From: Zygaena filipendulae
Taxonomy: Eukaryota > Arthropoda > Insecta > Lepidoptera > Zygaenidae
Reading direction: 5' to 3'
NCBI GenBank assembly: GCA_907165275.2
Contig: OU015670.1
Location: 2,135,501-2,199,500 of the forward strand
DNA: 64,000 nt
Each line of letters starts with the position of its first letter. Positions within the stretch are counted from its first letter, which is position 1. The position numbers and the translations under genes were made by a program. This document shows positions 1 through 12,033 of this stretch, piece by piece. The notes beneath the pieces are model-generated. The model worked only from the letters and a program-made list of their open reading frames with translations. It searched no databases and had not been told where the DNA came from.

Positions 1-284
1 TTCTTTCACATAATATAGGAAGCGACGGTAGTCCTGAATAATATAGGGTACTTTTTATCCCGAAATTGTCCCGGGGCTCCGAAATTACCACGGGTGAAAC
101 AGCTATAATAAAGGGAAAGTTAGTGAGTTTGTAAGGGGTAATCTCTGGATCCATAAAACCGATTTTGAAAAACTTTACCAATTCAAAAGCCACGTTACTC
201 GTGAGTGTCTAAGGCTATATTATAACCCGAAATTCCCGCGGGAACTCCGAAATTACGGCTGGTGAGATCGTGGGGAACAGCTGA
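1..284 (+). mobile_element. Helitron-like non-autonomous element, fragment
   Basis: Carries the recurring blocks of this window's commonest repeat: a CCCGAAATTCCCGCGGGAACTC-type palindromic block, a 'GGATC..AACCGATTTTGAAAA' block, and a terminal GGGGAACAGCTGA end. Two internal units are present, and the left end is cut by the window edge. It sits in the ppk intron just upstream of the exon at 330. Confidence 0.55.
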
Positions 285-329
285 TACACTGTATATTTAT
301 TGGTCCATGCAAAATACACGTGATATCAG

Positions 330-3300
330 ACGGATCGTCTGGAACTCCTCCAGATCCAATGGGTGCCGGTGATGACTGAGATGGGCATGTGCATGACCTT
401 CAACTCTCTCTACTCCCGATACCAGTTCCTGCTAGATGATTTCTCGTGGAAAGCCGAGAAGATGCACAAATGCCATTACCATAGCGGCCAGTGCTTTGTG
501 AGGATCGAGTCGCCGAACAATGGAGTGAGGGTGAGCGACGACTGAATAAAATATGCCATCATGTAGGTACTACCCCCATTTGGGTTCACTTGGGGTAATG
601 CGCGGTAAATGCGCGCTAATTTCTAGTTATTTGAGATAGTTAAGATGGCTTTTCTCACCGCTCTATTTCGAAACGAATTCACTACAAAAAAAAACATACA
701 TACAATCGAACATAGAACCTCCTCCTTTTTGGAAGTCGGTTAAAAATAAAACCTAAACCTCACCTAAACATGTTTGTTTTTAATTTACACTAACATAGAA
801 TAAATCGAACGTAAGTAGATAATAGAAAGAATGGGTTATTTTAGGATGATAACGAAAATAATATGAATTCTTTAAGAATCGTATTATAACAAAAAAAAAG
901 AAAGAAATCATAATATTCCCTATAATATAATATAACCTATGATTTTAATTGAAATTACGGCATACCGGAATGGAGTCATAAAATATAAGTTACAACAAAT
1001 AAAAAAAAAATGAAAATACGTAACGTACCTATACCGCCGCCTCGTTACAATCTGCCGATGAGCATAATATAATTAAAAATATTTCATGAAAAAGTTCTCT
1101 TTGCTTACAGTATTTCATCCACTCTCCATACGATATACCGACCGCCATCTCTAATCCGACTGGAGAAGTAAGCCCTGGTGAAGAACTGATTCTGGATTTC
1201 AAGGTTCGAAAGTCTTTTTTGGTGCTTGCTTGAATTAAGACTTGTATTAGAACATATCCTACCCTCATCCTACCCCTATGTGTGTGAGAGAATGAAGATT
1301 GGATGAAATTAACGTGCATGAAAATGAAAAATTACGAAATTATGATCGACTTTAATATTGTTATTTGTTCAACAATAGAGCAAACTGCAAAGTTTGAGTA
1401 CCTACGATATAGCCAAGTCTCGGTACGATAAGATAGATTCTTGAACTTGAACACCATGACGATTCTAAAGGCTAGTTATTTTCAGGTTGAAAATTTATCG
1501 CCAAGAGGCAAGAACCTAACGGTGTGCGCCGGCAGCTTAACTTGAAAGCCAGTCCATTCCAGGGCTTGACAGGACATCATTACCGTAACCAATATTACAT
1601 TAAATGCAAGCCTCGACTCGAAACTTGCTATTCACGTAATGTTGGTTACTGTAATGATGTTGATCGTCATGATTTTTGGGTTCCTAGTTAACGATCGATA
1701 CGATAACGTTGTCAAAACACTGTCGAGACTGCCTGCCCTGGCTTAGTGCGTTTACAATCTTCGACCACACACTGTCACTGCAATTCTATAGGTGACAGCG
1801 GTGCGATGTTAGCGGTTGCTGCTGCTGTGTGTGCGAGCCCGCAGTAGTAGTAGTGGGGAGTTCGGTTCGCTTGTACCTATGGAGTGTCACAAGTGCGAAC
1901 TGTTATGAGGTCTCTTTGGAAACACTTTTTTTTAAAAGATGTTTATTGTACACGTACCTAAATAATTTATTAAATAACTGGGAACTTTATATAATAATAG
2001 AGTTAGTTTAAGAAAATAGATTATGAATTAATTATAGAGCAACCCAAAGTCATGGGGAACCGTCCGTGACGGAGACTCGACCTGAACTGTTGGATGGACT
2101 GGCGATGCGTAGGAGCTTGGGATTGCTAAATAGACAGCATTGGACGGGGGGAAGGAACGTTTACTATGTCTTGGTTCGTCTAGATGTCTACACATTTTAA
2201 TGTTATCAGATGGTGGAAATTGAAGCGGCGCCGGGTGTGAAACTGCTGAGTCCGGAGCAACGGAGGTGCCGCTACCCAGATGAGTGGCTCAGCAATCACA
2301 TAAAGGTGGGTATAGCCTCTATGAAATGTCTGTTAAACGATCGCCGGAAGTAGGGTTGCCATCTCTAAAATTTGGAAACCAGGACAAAAAGCGTCTCTTC
2401 CAAAAAGCGTTATTCAGCTGTTTGCTGTTTGAGGTAAAAGTTTATTATATATTATTCTACACCAGCGATAAATCTTAAAGTGCTCGATGCTCGGTTTTGT
2501 AACCCCTTGCTGTCTAATATTTCGAATTTAGGAAATTTTGGCTGTGTCCATGGCTTTGTGTATTTTTCAAACTCTCCTATTGCTCTTAATCTTTATATTT
2601 ATCACTCTTCATTCAAAGCAAGGCGAGTGCAATAAGTAGATAGGTACTATAGGTACATCTACTTTATTCTTTGGTTCCATTTTTCCCTTCAAAGAGGTAG
2701 GTAGGTAATATTATCTAGGTAGGTACATAATACTATTTTCAGTTTTTCAGTTATCTTATTTGTTGTGGAAGAATGATTACTTGTTTCAGGCCTACAGCTT
2801 CGGTCTTTGCCAAATACATTGCCGCAATCGTATGACCGACATGTTTTGTGGATGTCGTCCTTTCTTCCACGTCAGTGGAGGTAAACATGAAGGTTTTTAA
2901 TCGTACTTATCTAAATATTTTTTGTAACTGGCTGTATCATCATGAATAAGTACCTACGCCACAAAAAAAATTGAGAACATTACGTAATTAACCGTCAAAG
3001 AATTCTGTCACCTTAGAAATCAACCGTTAATTTTTTGTCAGTTAAAAGAAAAATAATATTTATTTACCTACCTACCTAAAATAACATAATTAGAGTTTCT
3101 ATTTCAGTCAAGCAAAGAAGACAAAATCTAATTTAAAACAGTGTGGTTAAAGTTTTACAAATTTTGGTGTTTTTTTTCTGTGTCGTCCATTTTGTGGTTG
3201 TGTTTTTTTTCCGATCGCGCGCACAAGATGGCAACGTGTGCGATGCGCACGGGATGGCGTGCATCGGGCGAAACGTCGAGATACTTATTAACCTACCAAA

Positions 3301-5802
3301 GAATCTTGTCAAATGCCACTGCATGCCTCAATGTTCCGAACTCAACTACTACTCACACACAAAAAAGATCGTTTTTCGGTTAGTACATACTACATACCTA
3401 CCTACTTACCTTACCCAACTACAATTTCGCATCCAGGCGCCGCATATGGTTAAGACACCCCTGCCTAGCGGCGTTTGCTTGAATCATCAGGCGTGGATTT
3501 AGGAGACCCGCGGCCGGTGCATTTATCCTCCCTGAAGACTAAATTAGGTACTTTAATCGCATCTTAGAAAAATCTCTGACCCTTTAATTTCGTGATGAAA
3601 CCAAAATTGCCCCTCCCTCAACCTAATCCTAGATCCGCGCCTGTGTAGTGTGTACCATGCTGCATAACGTCTTATTATAACACAATGTCTGTTAAATTTT
3701 CCACGATACCAGCTTTACTAAAAGCTTATCTAATCAAATATAGGCTGAACTTGTTTTGAGAAATGCTTTTATTGAAATAAAAAACAATAGGTATAGGTAC
3801 TAGGTAGGTATTTTCAATTTAAAAATAACGGTAAACTATAATCGCAACATGAATGAGAGCGATGCCGGCGGCGAGGCAGGGCCCCTTGCTGCCGTGAGGA
3901 TCAACCTGCTGCCGCCCAAGTTCAGGCTGCGTCGTGACGTGCTGTTCACGCTCGAGGATCTGTTCGGTTGGTCACCACAATTATTAGCCAGCCTTGGAGC
4001 GTCAAAATTCAGAAAGCATCGGACAACGTTATTGCTATTCGTTTCTTGATATGCTTGTAACCATACGGTAGGGAAGGCTCTATTGATAAATTACTATTCG
4101 TTTGAAATTCGCTAAGTGAATTTCTTTCAAAGTAGGTACCTACTTTAGAAAAAAAAATCTTTAATTGAAATCATAGATAGCTACTAGCTACAGTAGCGTC
4201 GTAGACGCAAAGGGCACTCTATGTACATAGGTGGTATCACTAAAAAGCAAAAAAGTTGATGACGAATTTGTCACTTGACTTTATAGATGATATTACGACT
4301 CCTCGCAAAAACCTAGTCGTTTTCCGATTTTAAAAATGGTGATAATCTAGGATAGATAGACAAAAGACATCTACATACTATTTTGCTCGTGTTACGACTT
4401 ACGTCATACCTATCGAATAGCTCATTTCTACCGGTGCAGTGGCTTGAGTGGATATTTGTACTTCACTGTGTATTTTTGAAGATTATTGTAACTGTAGCGT
4501 CATCTGTAATAATGCACTTGTTTTCTGTTTGTCTGTGCTTCACAGCTTCACGCTTGTTGCTTTTGGCTTATGCCTGTGATATTTCCTCATTTCTTCTTCA
4601 AGATGTTTAAGTATGGAAAGTATGACAAGATCTATTTTAGGTACTTAGGGTTACCTATATAAAACTTGACATATTTAGCCCAAAAACTGAGGTACGTACG
4701 TACGTAACTATTTCTTATTCAATTAAAACATTTTTTTTTTCAACTAATCACTTTGCCAAATTCATTAAATTGAGTTTTTTTTCCATATTTTGAATTTGAA
4801 GTTGTTTATTGCATCGTAACGTGCCGGTTACGTTACTAGAGTCAAATTATTTTAGACGATTATGAGAACACAATCTTCAAATATGACTACACCTCTCTGT
4901 AACATTCTGTATAGGTAAAAGACGCAGGCTGTTTTTAGGGTTCCGTACCCAAAGGGTAAAACGGGACCCTATTCTGTCCGTCCGTCCGTCCGTCTGATGT
5001 CTGTCACCAGCTGCTGTACCTACCTATCTCATGAACTGTGATAGACAGTTGAAATTTTCACAGATGATGTATTTCTGTTGCCGCTATTACGACAAATACC
5101 TACTAAAAAACAGAATAAAATAAATATTTAAGGGGGCCCCCAATTCCCATACAACAAACGTGATTTTTTTTGCTCGTTTGTGCTCGATATTGATAACGGT
5201 AGGTAACAGGATGGCGCTTGAAATACCTATTCACAGAATATTCACTTTAAAAATAAATAGTTAACTAAATTAAAGTACCTACCTAAAACAAATATTTAAG
5301 GGGGACTCCCGCGACGAAAATCTGAAATAAACTGATTATAATTCTTAGTTTTGCAACCTTCTCTTGGACAACTTGTAATTAAAGGTATGTACCTATAATC
5401 TTATTAATTTCTATTCATGCATTTTCATTTGGCGTTTCCCACTTTGTCCTACGTTTTTTTCCGAACATCTTTAAACACATTGCAGCCAGTTCTTCAATCT
5501 GCAGCAGCACTAGAAAAAGTTTCACTGTTATAGGACCTCTATACAATTAAGCTGCACGCGCTCTGTGTGTTGTTTTTGTTTTCACTTTCTGCTGTGATGA
5601 TACCTACCTACTATGAACTACCGATGGTTTCCACATTATAGCGTCACTCGGTGGAACCACGGCCCTATTCGTGGGAGCGTCTGTCCTCACCGTGGTGGAG
5701 ACGGCGTTGTTCCTTCTGCGGTATACAGTGGCGCTGCTGATTGGGGCGTTCACGAGAAAGAGAGGAAGAAAAGCTGTTGCACCTTATAATCGTTGGGAAT
5801 AG
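330..5802 (+). CDS. Pickpocket-type DEG/ENaC sodium channel (3' part; 5' exons outside window)
   Basis: Subunit of an amiloride-sensitive-type, non-voltage-gated sodium channel in the plasma membrane; insect pickpocket proteins act in mechano-, chemo- or osmosensation and fluid clearance. Proposed exons: 330-530, 1111-1203, 2210-2305, 2790-2880, 3228-3378, 3860-3966, 5642-5802; the frame is continuous for 299 codons to TAG. Visible family motifs, in order: GMCMTFNS (start of the extracellular domain), YFIHSPYDIP, LSPEQRRCRYPDEW, the cysteine-rich run GLCQIHCRNRMTDMFCGCRPFF, and KCHCMPQCSELNY. The last exon has GGTTALFVGASVLTVVE, with the GAS selectivity-filter triplet and second membrane helix. 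The first membrane helix and start codon lie upstream of the window. The 3860 acceptor is weak (no pyrimidine tract) and the 1204 donor is GTTCG, so these two borders are the least certain. Which pickpocket paralogue it is cannot be said. Confidence 0.9.
1490..1575 (+). mobile_element. SINE fragment (same family as 57139-57467)
   Basis: The stretch containing CGGTGTGCGCCGGCAGC followed by AACTTGAAAGCCAGTCC matches the complement of the central part of the SINE at 57139-57467 and the fragment at 47035-47190. It lies in a ppk intron. Only about 85 bp is recognisable. Confidence 0.5.
4934..5190 (+). mobile_element. Dispersed lepidopteran repeat beginning GGGTTCCGTACCC
   Basis: Begins GGGTTCCGTACCCAAAGGG, runs through a (GTCC)n stretch, then blocks such as CACAGATGATGTATTTCTGT and ATTTAAGGGGGCCCCC. 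This order of blocks is familiar from a repeat common in lepidopteran genomes (recognised from memory, not searched). A shorter partial copy of the 'ATATTTAAGGGGG' block follows at about 5288-5315. It lies in the last ppk intron (3967-5641). Confidence 0.5.
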
Positions 5803-7407
5803 GATAGTTAATCATTTATTTTATTTATTTATTGTTTTGTTGCCAGGCAACATTAATGGGAAGTAGTTTAAAAAAAGTTATTTAGTTTGCCCCCGACTTC
5901 AGCTATAAATTCCAAAATGTTAAAAATAGTAATATCTATCTGTCATTGTTAAGCTGGAAACCCAATCACAATCGAGCACGCAAAAAGAAAGTAAAAATTT
6001 AAATCTGCCGCCAATTTGGTGAGAAGGACCATAGTTCTCCTGTATCGTTGCGTTTAAAAACAGCTATAAATTATGTCGCTATACTGCTTAGTTATTCTTC
6101 TGAGCGCTATACACAAAATAGAATTTGAATTTTCCTGAAAAGAATGTTCTATTTTGAATACCACTTTATATATTAATAATGCTATTTGCAAAGATTTGCG
6201 AATCTTGGATTTTGTACCTAACTACATAAATCAAAGGTTAAAAAAAAAGAAACTTGTTCATTATGTACTAGTGTTTGTTGATTTTTATTAGAGAAATGAA
6301 CGATGTTTTGTATATTTTTTGATGTATCACATTGCTGCTGAAATTAAAATCCACAATTAGACACAATGAAATTAATGACCTTGCTTACCTATATATTAGG
6401 TTATCCAGTTCCCTTTTAGGGCTCCCACACAAAACCTCGAATTCGCGAAGTTTCCGCGAAGATCGAAGTTTTTGGACGGAGCTCATATTATATTATAACG
6501 GCACAATCTCCTTTTGTATACTACACGTTGTCAGGGGTACAGATAAGGACATAGGGTACTTTTTGTTCCAGAATTCCCGCGGGAACTCTGAATTTCCCGC
6601 GGGTAAAACCACAGGGGAACACCTATCTCTGGATCTACTGAACCGATTTTGAAAATCCTTTCCCTTATAGGAAGCTACAGTGATCCCGAGTGACATAGGG
6701 TACTTTTATCCCGGAATTCCCGCGGGAACTCTGGAGTTTGTGAGTTAAATTGAATTGAATTGAGTTCGTGAGTTTGTGATATTGTAGGGGGTAATCTCTG
6801 GATCTACTGGACCGATTTTAAAAATTCCTTCACTTATATAAAGGTACAATTATCCTGAGTAACAGAGAATACTTTTAATCCCGGAATTCCCGAGGGAACT
6901 CTAGTGATGGTGAGTTTGTGAGGTTGTAGGGGATTATCTCTTGATCTACGGAACCGATTTTGAATATTATTTCACTTATAGGAAGCTACAGTGATCCTGA
7001 GTGACGTAAGGTACTTTTTATCCCGGAATTCTCGCGGGAACTCCAGAGTTTTTGAGATTGTAATATCTGGATCTACTGAACCGATTTTAAAAAAAAATTC
7101 ACTTATAGGGAGCTAAAGTGATCCAGAGTGACATAGACTACTTTTATCCCGGAATTCGAGCGGTAACTCCGAAATAACCGCGGGTGAAACCGCGTGGGTC
7201 AGCTAGCGATGACAATGACTTTAATGACATAGGTAGATAGATAATGACATTTAAAAAACTTCTACGTCAAGTGTCAACTGTCAATGTCAAATTAACTGTG
7301 CCCCGCCTTTTGTAACCAATAAAAATTAATAAAATAAATTCAAAGATGTAAATTGTAAACACTAAACATTCCATTAGAGAAAACAATTACTGAAATTTTT
7401 AAAACAA
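5803..7407. other. Intergenic region between ppk and GDE1
   Basis: No gene seen. It starts with an ATTT-rich stretch at 5815-5835, then AT-rich single-copy-looking sequence to about 6480, then the tandemly expanded Helitron-like element. No convincing polyadenylation signal for ppk was picked out. The last 200 bp before 7408 should hold the GDE1 promoter and 5' UTR, but I see no clear TATA box. Confidence 0.5.
6487..7206 (+). mobile_element. Helitron-like element with tandemly repeated internal unit
   Basis: Ends in a GC-rich block (CCGCGGGTGAAACCGCG) followed by CAGCTAG, the hairpin plus CTAG arrangement expected at a Helitron 3' end. Inside, a unit containing 'GGATCTAC..AACCGATTTT' and 'CCCGGAATTCCCGCGGGAACTC' recurs about four times at spacings of roughly 157, 148 and 128 bp (starts near 6646, 6803, 6951 and 7079), so this copy has grown by internal duplication. 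Confidence 0.6.
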
Positions 7408-10400
7408 ATGAAAATGTTATTATCTTGCTTCTCATTTTTCTACACCAGCCTGTGTTATGTTTTTTATTTTTTCTACTATTTAATAATGATTTTGCACACA
7501 GTTCTACCTCTGGGACTCGATGTTGCTTGCCTCGGTTTTGCCACTTTTTACCTGACGAGACTTAGGAAGGCCGATCCCAAGAATGTTACCAAGATCTTTG
7601 GCCCCGAAATTAATAGCAAGGAGGGCGAGCAAAACCCGGAGAAAGTGGTCAAATGCATAGCGCACAGAGGAGCTGGTTTGGACGCACCGGAAAATACTTT
7701 GGAAGCGTTTAAATATGTGAGCATTTGTTATTCTATGAACTTCAATTTGCCTGACTATGTGATGTATGATAGTGAAACAAGCCTGTATTATTTACTTCTT
7801 TAACTCTACCTCCCTATTCTGATACCTCTCTAATTAATTTTAAAAACAGAAGGTTCTCTGTTTCCCTTGTTTATGTCCATGATTGAAATAAAAACTACAA
7901 ACTGATTTTTATAGTTATATCTATTAAACTACTTAGCTGTTCCCTGCAGTTTCACCCACTGTAATGTTGGAACTTCCATAGGAATTCCGGGTTAAAATAT
8001 AACTTATATTATACTAGCTGTCGCCCGCGGTTTCACCCGCGGTTATTTTGGAGTTCCCGCGGGAATAACGGGATAAAAACTATCCTATCTTTTAAGTTGG
8101 ACCATATTATAAATGGTTACAAAATTTTATCAAAATCTGTTCAGTAGTTTCGGAGTCCATCGCGGACAAACAACGTGACACATGATTTATATATATTAAG
8201 ATAATCTATGTTACTCAGGAATAATGTAGCATTATAATGGTGAAAGATTTTTTTTTTTAGTTTATGAGTAAATCGTACAAACGAGAAAAAAAAAACAAAT
8301 CTTTCCCCTTTTTAGTTAAGACTACTAAGACTATTCTTAACTTACAGGAAGATTAAAATTAAAAAAAAAAAACTATTATACCTATGTAAAATAATTTGGT
8401 TAAAATCTGATAAATTATGTAAATATAGTTTTGATTTGATGGAAAACAAAGAAGAAAATAACTAACATCAAAATTATTACATATTTACTACAGTGTGCAG
8501 AGAATAACTGCAACTTTGTAGAGCTGGATGTGCGAACATCCAGAGATGGTCAGCTGATGTTACTCCATGACCAAGGGCTCGAGCGTTTGACTGGTGAGAA
8601 CATATCTGATGTTCGTTACGTGGACTGGGAGCAGATCAATACATTGGATGTTGGCACCAATCATCCAAACAGGTATGTGCAGTTTGGTGCTTCATGCAAC
8701 ATTTCGCTGACTGCTATATTTGCCAGCACTGTTGGTCCAGTGGTTAACAAACCTGACCACCATGTAATGGGTTTGGTCTCCATATCAGGATAAAGTTTTG
8801 TGTCATGAGTAGTAGGTATATGTGTTTACCCTGACTTAATTTTACATACTTTTAACAATCATTTTTAAAATAGACGTGCTCATTTTCAGTGGGATCAAAA
8901 TTGAATGATAATGTTATTTTTCTCTCAGGCAACACTTCAAAGAAGTACACCTGTGCTTACTTGATGATGCACTGGATTACTTGTTGCAAAACAACATGAA
9001 AGCTATCATTGATGTCAAGGGTGAAGACAACAAGGTAAGGATGATGTAATATATTCACTTCTCAGCTTTTTGGCTCACAAAAATATGTTTTGAGGTTATT
9101 TAGAACAAAGTGAGTTCGTAAATCTTCAGGAATTATAATGTACTACAATTAGCAGTTGATTTTTAGATATTATATTAAGAGATAATTGATTTTTTATAAC
9201 TTCTAAAGCTTACCTTGTAGTGCTAAGAAAAAAGAGGCAAACTGTGGGTCAATGTCTTTGGTCATTTGTGGCCGGCGCTAAAATCACTCCCTGTGGCTGT
9301 CTCCTATGTTTCAGGTTGTGAATGGCATACTGAAAGTGTTTCAGTCGCGGCCCAATCTCTACCAGAACGCTGCCATTACATGCTTCAACCCCTTCATATT
9401 ATACCAGGTTTGTATGCTTATATCTACCTTCACTAACTGTTACCGACTATTAGGAGAAGTTTCATATTAGAATAAGTGTTATCGTTTAAAGAAAACAAAG
9501 ACTGTAAGTAAAGTGAATGTCAAATATCTTTAATAAAAGTTGGCAGTTTGTAAATTTTTAGGTCAATAAATATTACAATTACAATTATTATGAGTCTTGA
9601 AACTATACTATCTATTTTAAATGACAAGACTAAGTTATAAGCATTATATCAATGGTTATAAGTCAATACTTACCATTTCCAGTAAAAATTAATACTGACG
9701 GCACCCGTAAAGTGTTTCTTAGTGCTGATTAAAATAAATACCTTTGCCACGTCGCCAGATCCGCAAGAGGGACCCCAAGATCGTGGGCGCCATCAGCTAC
9801 CGCCCGTATTGCTTTAGCGCGTTGGACTACGACGCCGACAACGGACCCACCAACCCCCGGTGAGTGCGATGACGGTCGGTGACGCCGTAACTGGAACTTT
9901 TTGTATCAGAAATGGGCATGTTGACTAAATTTTTTGTTTTTTAGTCCGTCTTGTAGATTAATAAAAAATATCAGACGCGTATTTTTTCTTTTTTTTGCGT
10001 AATCAAAAAATAACGGAGCTACATTGTGTTGAAACTTCGTGTAACGTCACTAACCGGACAGTTTGTATGGCGGCTTATAGCGGTTAGTGACGTCAGCAGC
10101 CCCCACCCTAAATTTTAATGCTCTTTATCTCTGTATATTTTCATTTATTTGAAAAAGCAAAAAATACTTGTCTATTGTTTTTTAAGTCATCAACATCTTT
10201 TTTCCATCCAAACTTTTCCAACCCTTTTCACCCCCTTAAGGGGTGAATTTTGGAAAATCCTTTGATATGGGATGCCTAGTGCCTACGTCATACAAAAAAC
10301 ACACCCTTCTCTACGATCAGCGGTTTAGGCTGTGCGTTGATCCGTCAGTTGACTCATTCAGGACAAAGCATTAATCTCGGAGTTCCCGTGAGAATTCCGG

Positions 10401-11847
10401 GATAAAAAGTACCTTATGTCCTTTCTGTATTCCTGATGGTGTATGCACAATGCAGTTAAAAGTGCAACAAACAATCAAATAAACTCACATTTGCTGTTAG
10501 AATTTTAAGGATTGTCATCAAAAACTGGTATAATAAGTGGCGTTATATAGATTTATTTTTTGAATGAAATATCTTTATATTGTTTGAAGCCCAATATTAA
10601 TATTTTTTTTTAATGCTTATAGTTTCGGCGAGAACCTGCCGGTGCACGCGTTGCTGCGCGCTGCGGACGCGCTGCACGCGATGCTGTGGCGCTGGACGGC
10701 GCGCTGGTGCGGCGTCAGTGCCGTGCTGCTCCACAAGGACATGGTCAGCGTGTGAGTACTACTACCAGGCAGCCAGGAGTCAGGACGTAAAGGGGGAGTG
10801 CCGACTCCTCGCCCATGTGTGCCGGGTCCGCACTACGTCGCGCGACTACCAGGCGGTCATGACGTAAAGGTGGTACCAGCACGTGCACGCTCCGCCCGGG
10901 GGAGTGCCGACTCCTCGCTCATGTGTGCCGGGTAGCAGCCGCGCTACGTCGCGCGACTACCAGGCGGCCAGGACGTAAAGGTGGTAGCAGCACGTGCACG
11001 CTCCGCGCGGGGCAGTGCCGCCTCCACGCTCATGTGTGCCGGGTAGCAGCCGCGCTACGTCGCGCGACTACCAGGCGGCCAGGACGTAAAGGTGGTAGCA
11101 GCACGTGCACGCTCCGCGCGGGGCAGTGCCGCCTCCACGCTCATGTGTGCCGGGTAGCAGCCGCGCTACGTCGCGCGACTACCAGGCGGCCAGGACGTAA
11201 AGGTGGTAGCAGCACGTGCACGCTCCGCGCGGGGCAGTGCCGCCTCCACGCTCATGTGTGCCGGGTAGCAGCCGCGTAACTGCTTCGTTTGTGTTCCCCA
11301 GGAGCGAGGTGTGCTACTGGCGCGCGCTGGGCGTGCGATGCGCGGGCTGGAGCGTCAACCGGCCGCTAGAGAAGCTGTACTGGCGCGGAGTGCTGCGCGC
11401 GCCCTACCTCGCCAACACGCTCGTCGGGGAGCCCGAGCGACAAGTTCGTATACACACTATCAGTGATTTTCCAATAATAACAATTCCATATTACCATATT
11501 GACAGCTGCACCGCTGGTGTAGTGGTTTGCAAACCTAACTTTTTCACTAGGGGCCAGTCAAGTATTGTCTGTAAAATTTTATTAATTTATAAACCCCTTC
11601 CTAAACCTTGTCAACAAAAGTAAACAAAGCGAATCTGTTGACTGTCAGCATTCACTTAATGTAATATGTTTTCACATTACTTTCAAAGTAGCTTGTCCAC
11701 GCCCTGTTTGACAAACTCCATTTTCAGGTGGACCAAAAACCCCGGGAGGATAAAGAGCGCGATTGTATACCGGAAATAGAGCAGGAACCGTTCATAGACA
11801 ACGTGAGCGAGCGGGACGAACCGCGCCGCACGTCGCATGTCAATTAA
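7408..11847 (+). CDS. GDE1: Glycerophosphodiester phosphodiesterase 1 (GDE1-like), complete
   Basis: Membrane glycerophosphodiesterase; the family hydrolyses glycerophosphoinositol and, in mammals, N-acyl-ethanolamine glycerophosphates. Exons: 7408-7716, 8494-8672, 8929-9034, 9315-9407, 9759-9859, 10623-10751, 11302-11443, 11728-11847; they sum to 1179 nt, 392 aa. Residues 1-50 are strongly hydrophobic (membrane anchor). The GDPD catalytic set is intact: H86-R87 in AHRGAGLDAPENT, E113 and D115 in FVELDVRTSRDG, and H128 in LLHD. Later DVKGEDNK, ISYRPYCF, GVSAVLLHKDMVS and GVRCAGWSVNRP match GDE1, not bacterial GlpQ. The tail beyond PERQ is acidic and not recognised. It is slightly longer than the roughly 330 aa of vertebrate GDE1. 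ATG 7408 is the first in frame; M3 is an alternative. Intron 6 is a minisatellite and another lies just downstream. Confidence 0.93.
7931..8205 (-). mobile_element. Helitron-like element plus adjoining fragment in GDE1 intron 1
   Basis: CTAGCTGTCGCCCGCGGTTT at 8014 starts the reverse-oriented CTAG/hairpin end. The GCGGGAATAACGGGATAAAA block and the 'GTTCAGTAGTTTCGGAGTCC' block follow, as in the copies at 28720-28900 and 49699-49960. A 70-bp fragment of the same family precedes it (7931-8000). Confidence 0.6.
9914..10197 (+). mobile_element. CRE-bearing MITE, copy 1 (GDE1 intron 5)
   Basis: Starts GGGCATGTTGAC, then TTAGTCCGTCTTGTAGATT, and ends AAGTCATCAACATC. The core has CACTAACCGGACAGTTTGTA then GCGGTTAGTGACGTCA, i.e. 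inverted arms around the CRE-like palindrome TGACGTCA at 10088. Related copies: 29103, 36640, 37505, 52462, 53080, 59866 and 61202. Confidence 0.7.
10373..10455 (-). mobile_element. Helitron-like fragment
   Basis: Contains CTCGGAGTTCCCGTGAGAAT, GGGATAAAAAGTACCTTATG and a TCCTGATGGTGTATGCA block matching the middle of the full copy at 36933-37129. Both ends are missing. Confidence 0.5.
10765..11277 (+). repeat. 111-bp minisatellite filling GDE1 intron 6
   Basis: A 111-bp unit (for example 10921-11031, 11032-11142 and 11143-11253) is repeated about four and a half times, with one diverged leading copy from 10765. Core blocks are GCGCGACTACCAGGCGGCC and GCAGCACGTGCACGCTCC. The inner copies are nearly identical, and the array stops about 25 bp before the exon 7 acceptor (11301). 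The unit is GC-rich, unlike the surrounding introns. Because 111 is divisible by 3, the array stays open in one frame, which makes a spurious ORF. A single diverged copy of the same sequence occurs at 27225-27376. Confidence 0.9.
11497..11545 (+). mobile_element. tRNA-SINE head fragment
   Basis: GCACCGCTGGTGTAGTGGTT matches the A-box region of the tRNA-derived head at 54126. No B box survives. It lies in GDE1 intron 7. Confidence 0.35.
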
Positions 11848-12033
11848 ACTGAAAAAAAAAACTCAAAAAAATTCTCTAGTCGCAATTATTTGTTCAATGG
11901 AACTTAAAAGCGTGAAATTTGAAAAACGTGAAAAAATACTTTTTCTATCATAATTATTATTTTCATGTGTTTTATAAATTTAAAAGTGTGTTTGGGTCCG
12001 ACTCACGAGTTAGACATGTTGTGAAAGAAATGT

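Noticed and set aside
1029..1319. 96-codon minus-strand frame
   Set aside because: The + strand here holds the ppk exon 1111-1203 (YFIHSPYDIP…), whose phase fits both neighbouring exons.
10923..11279. 118-codon open frame on the + strand
   Set aside because: Read-through of the 111-bp intronic minisatellite of GDE1, with no known domain.
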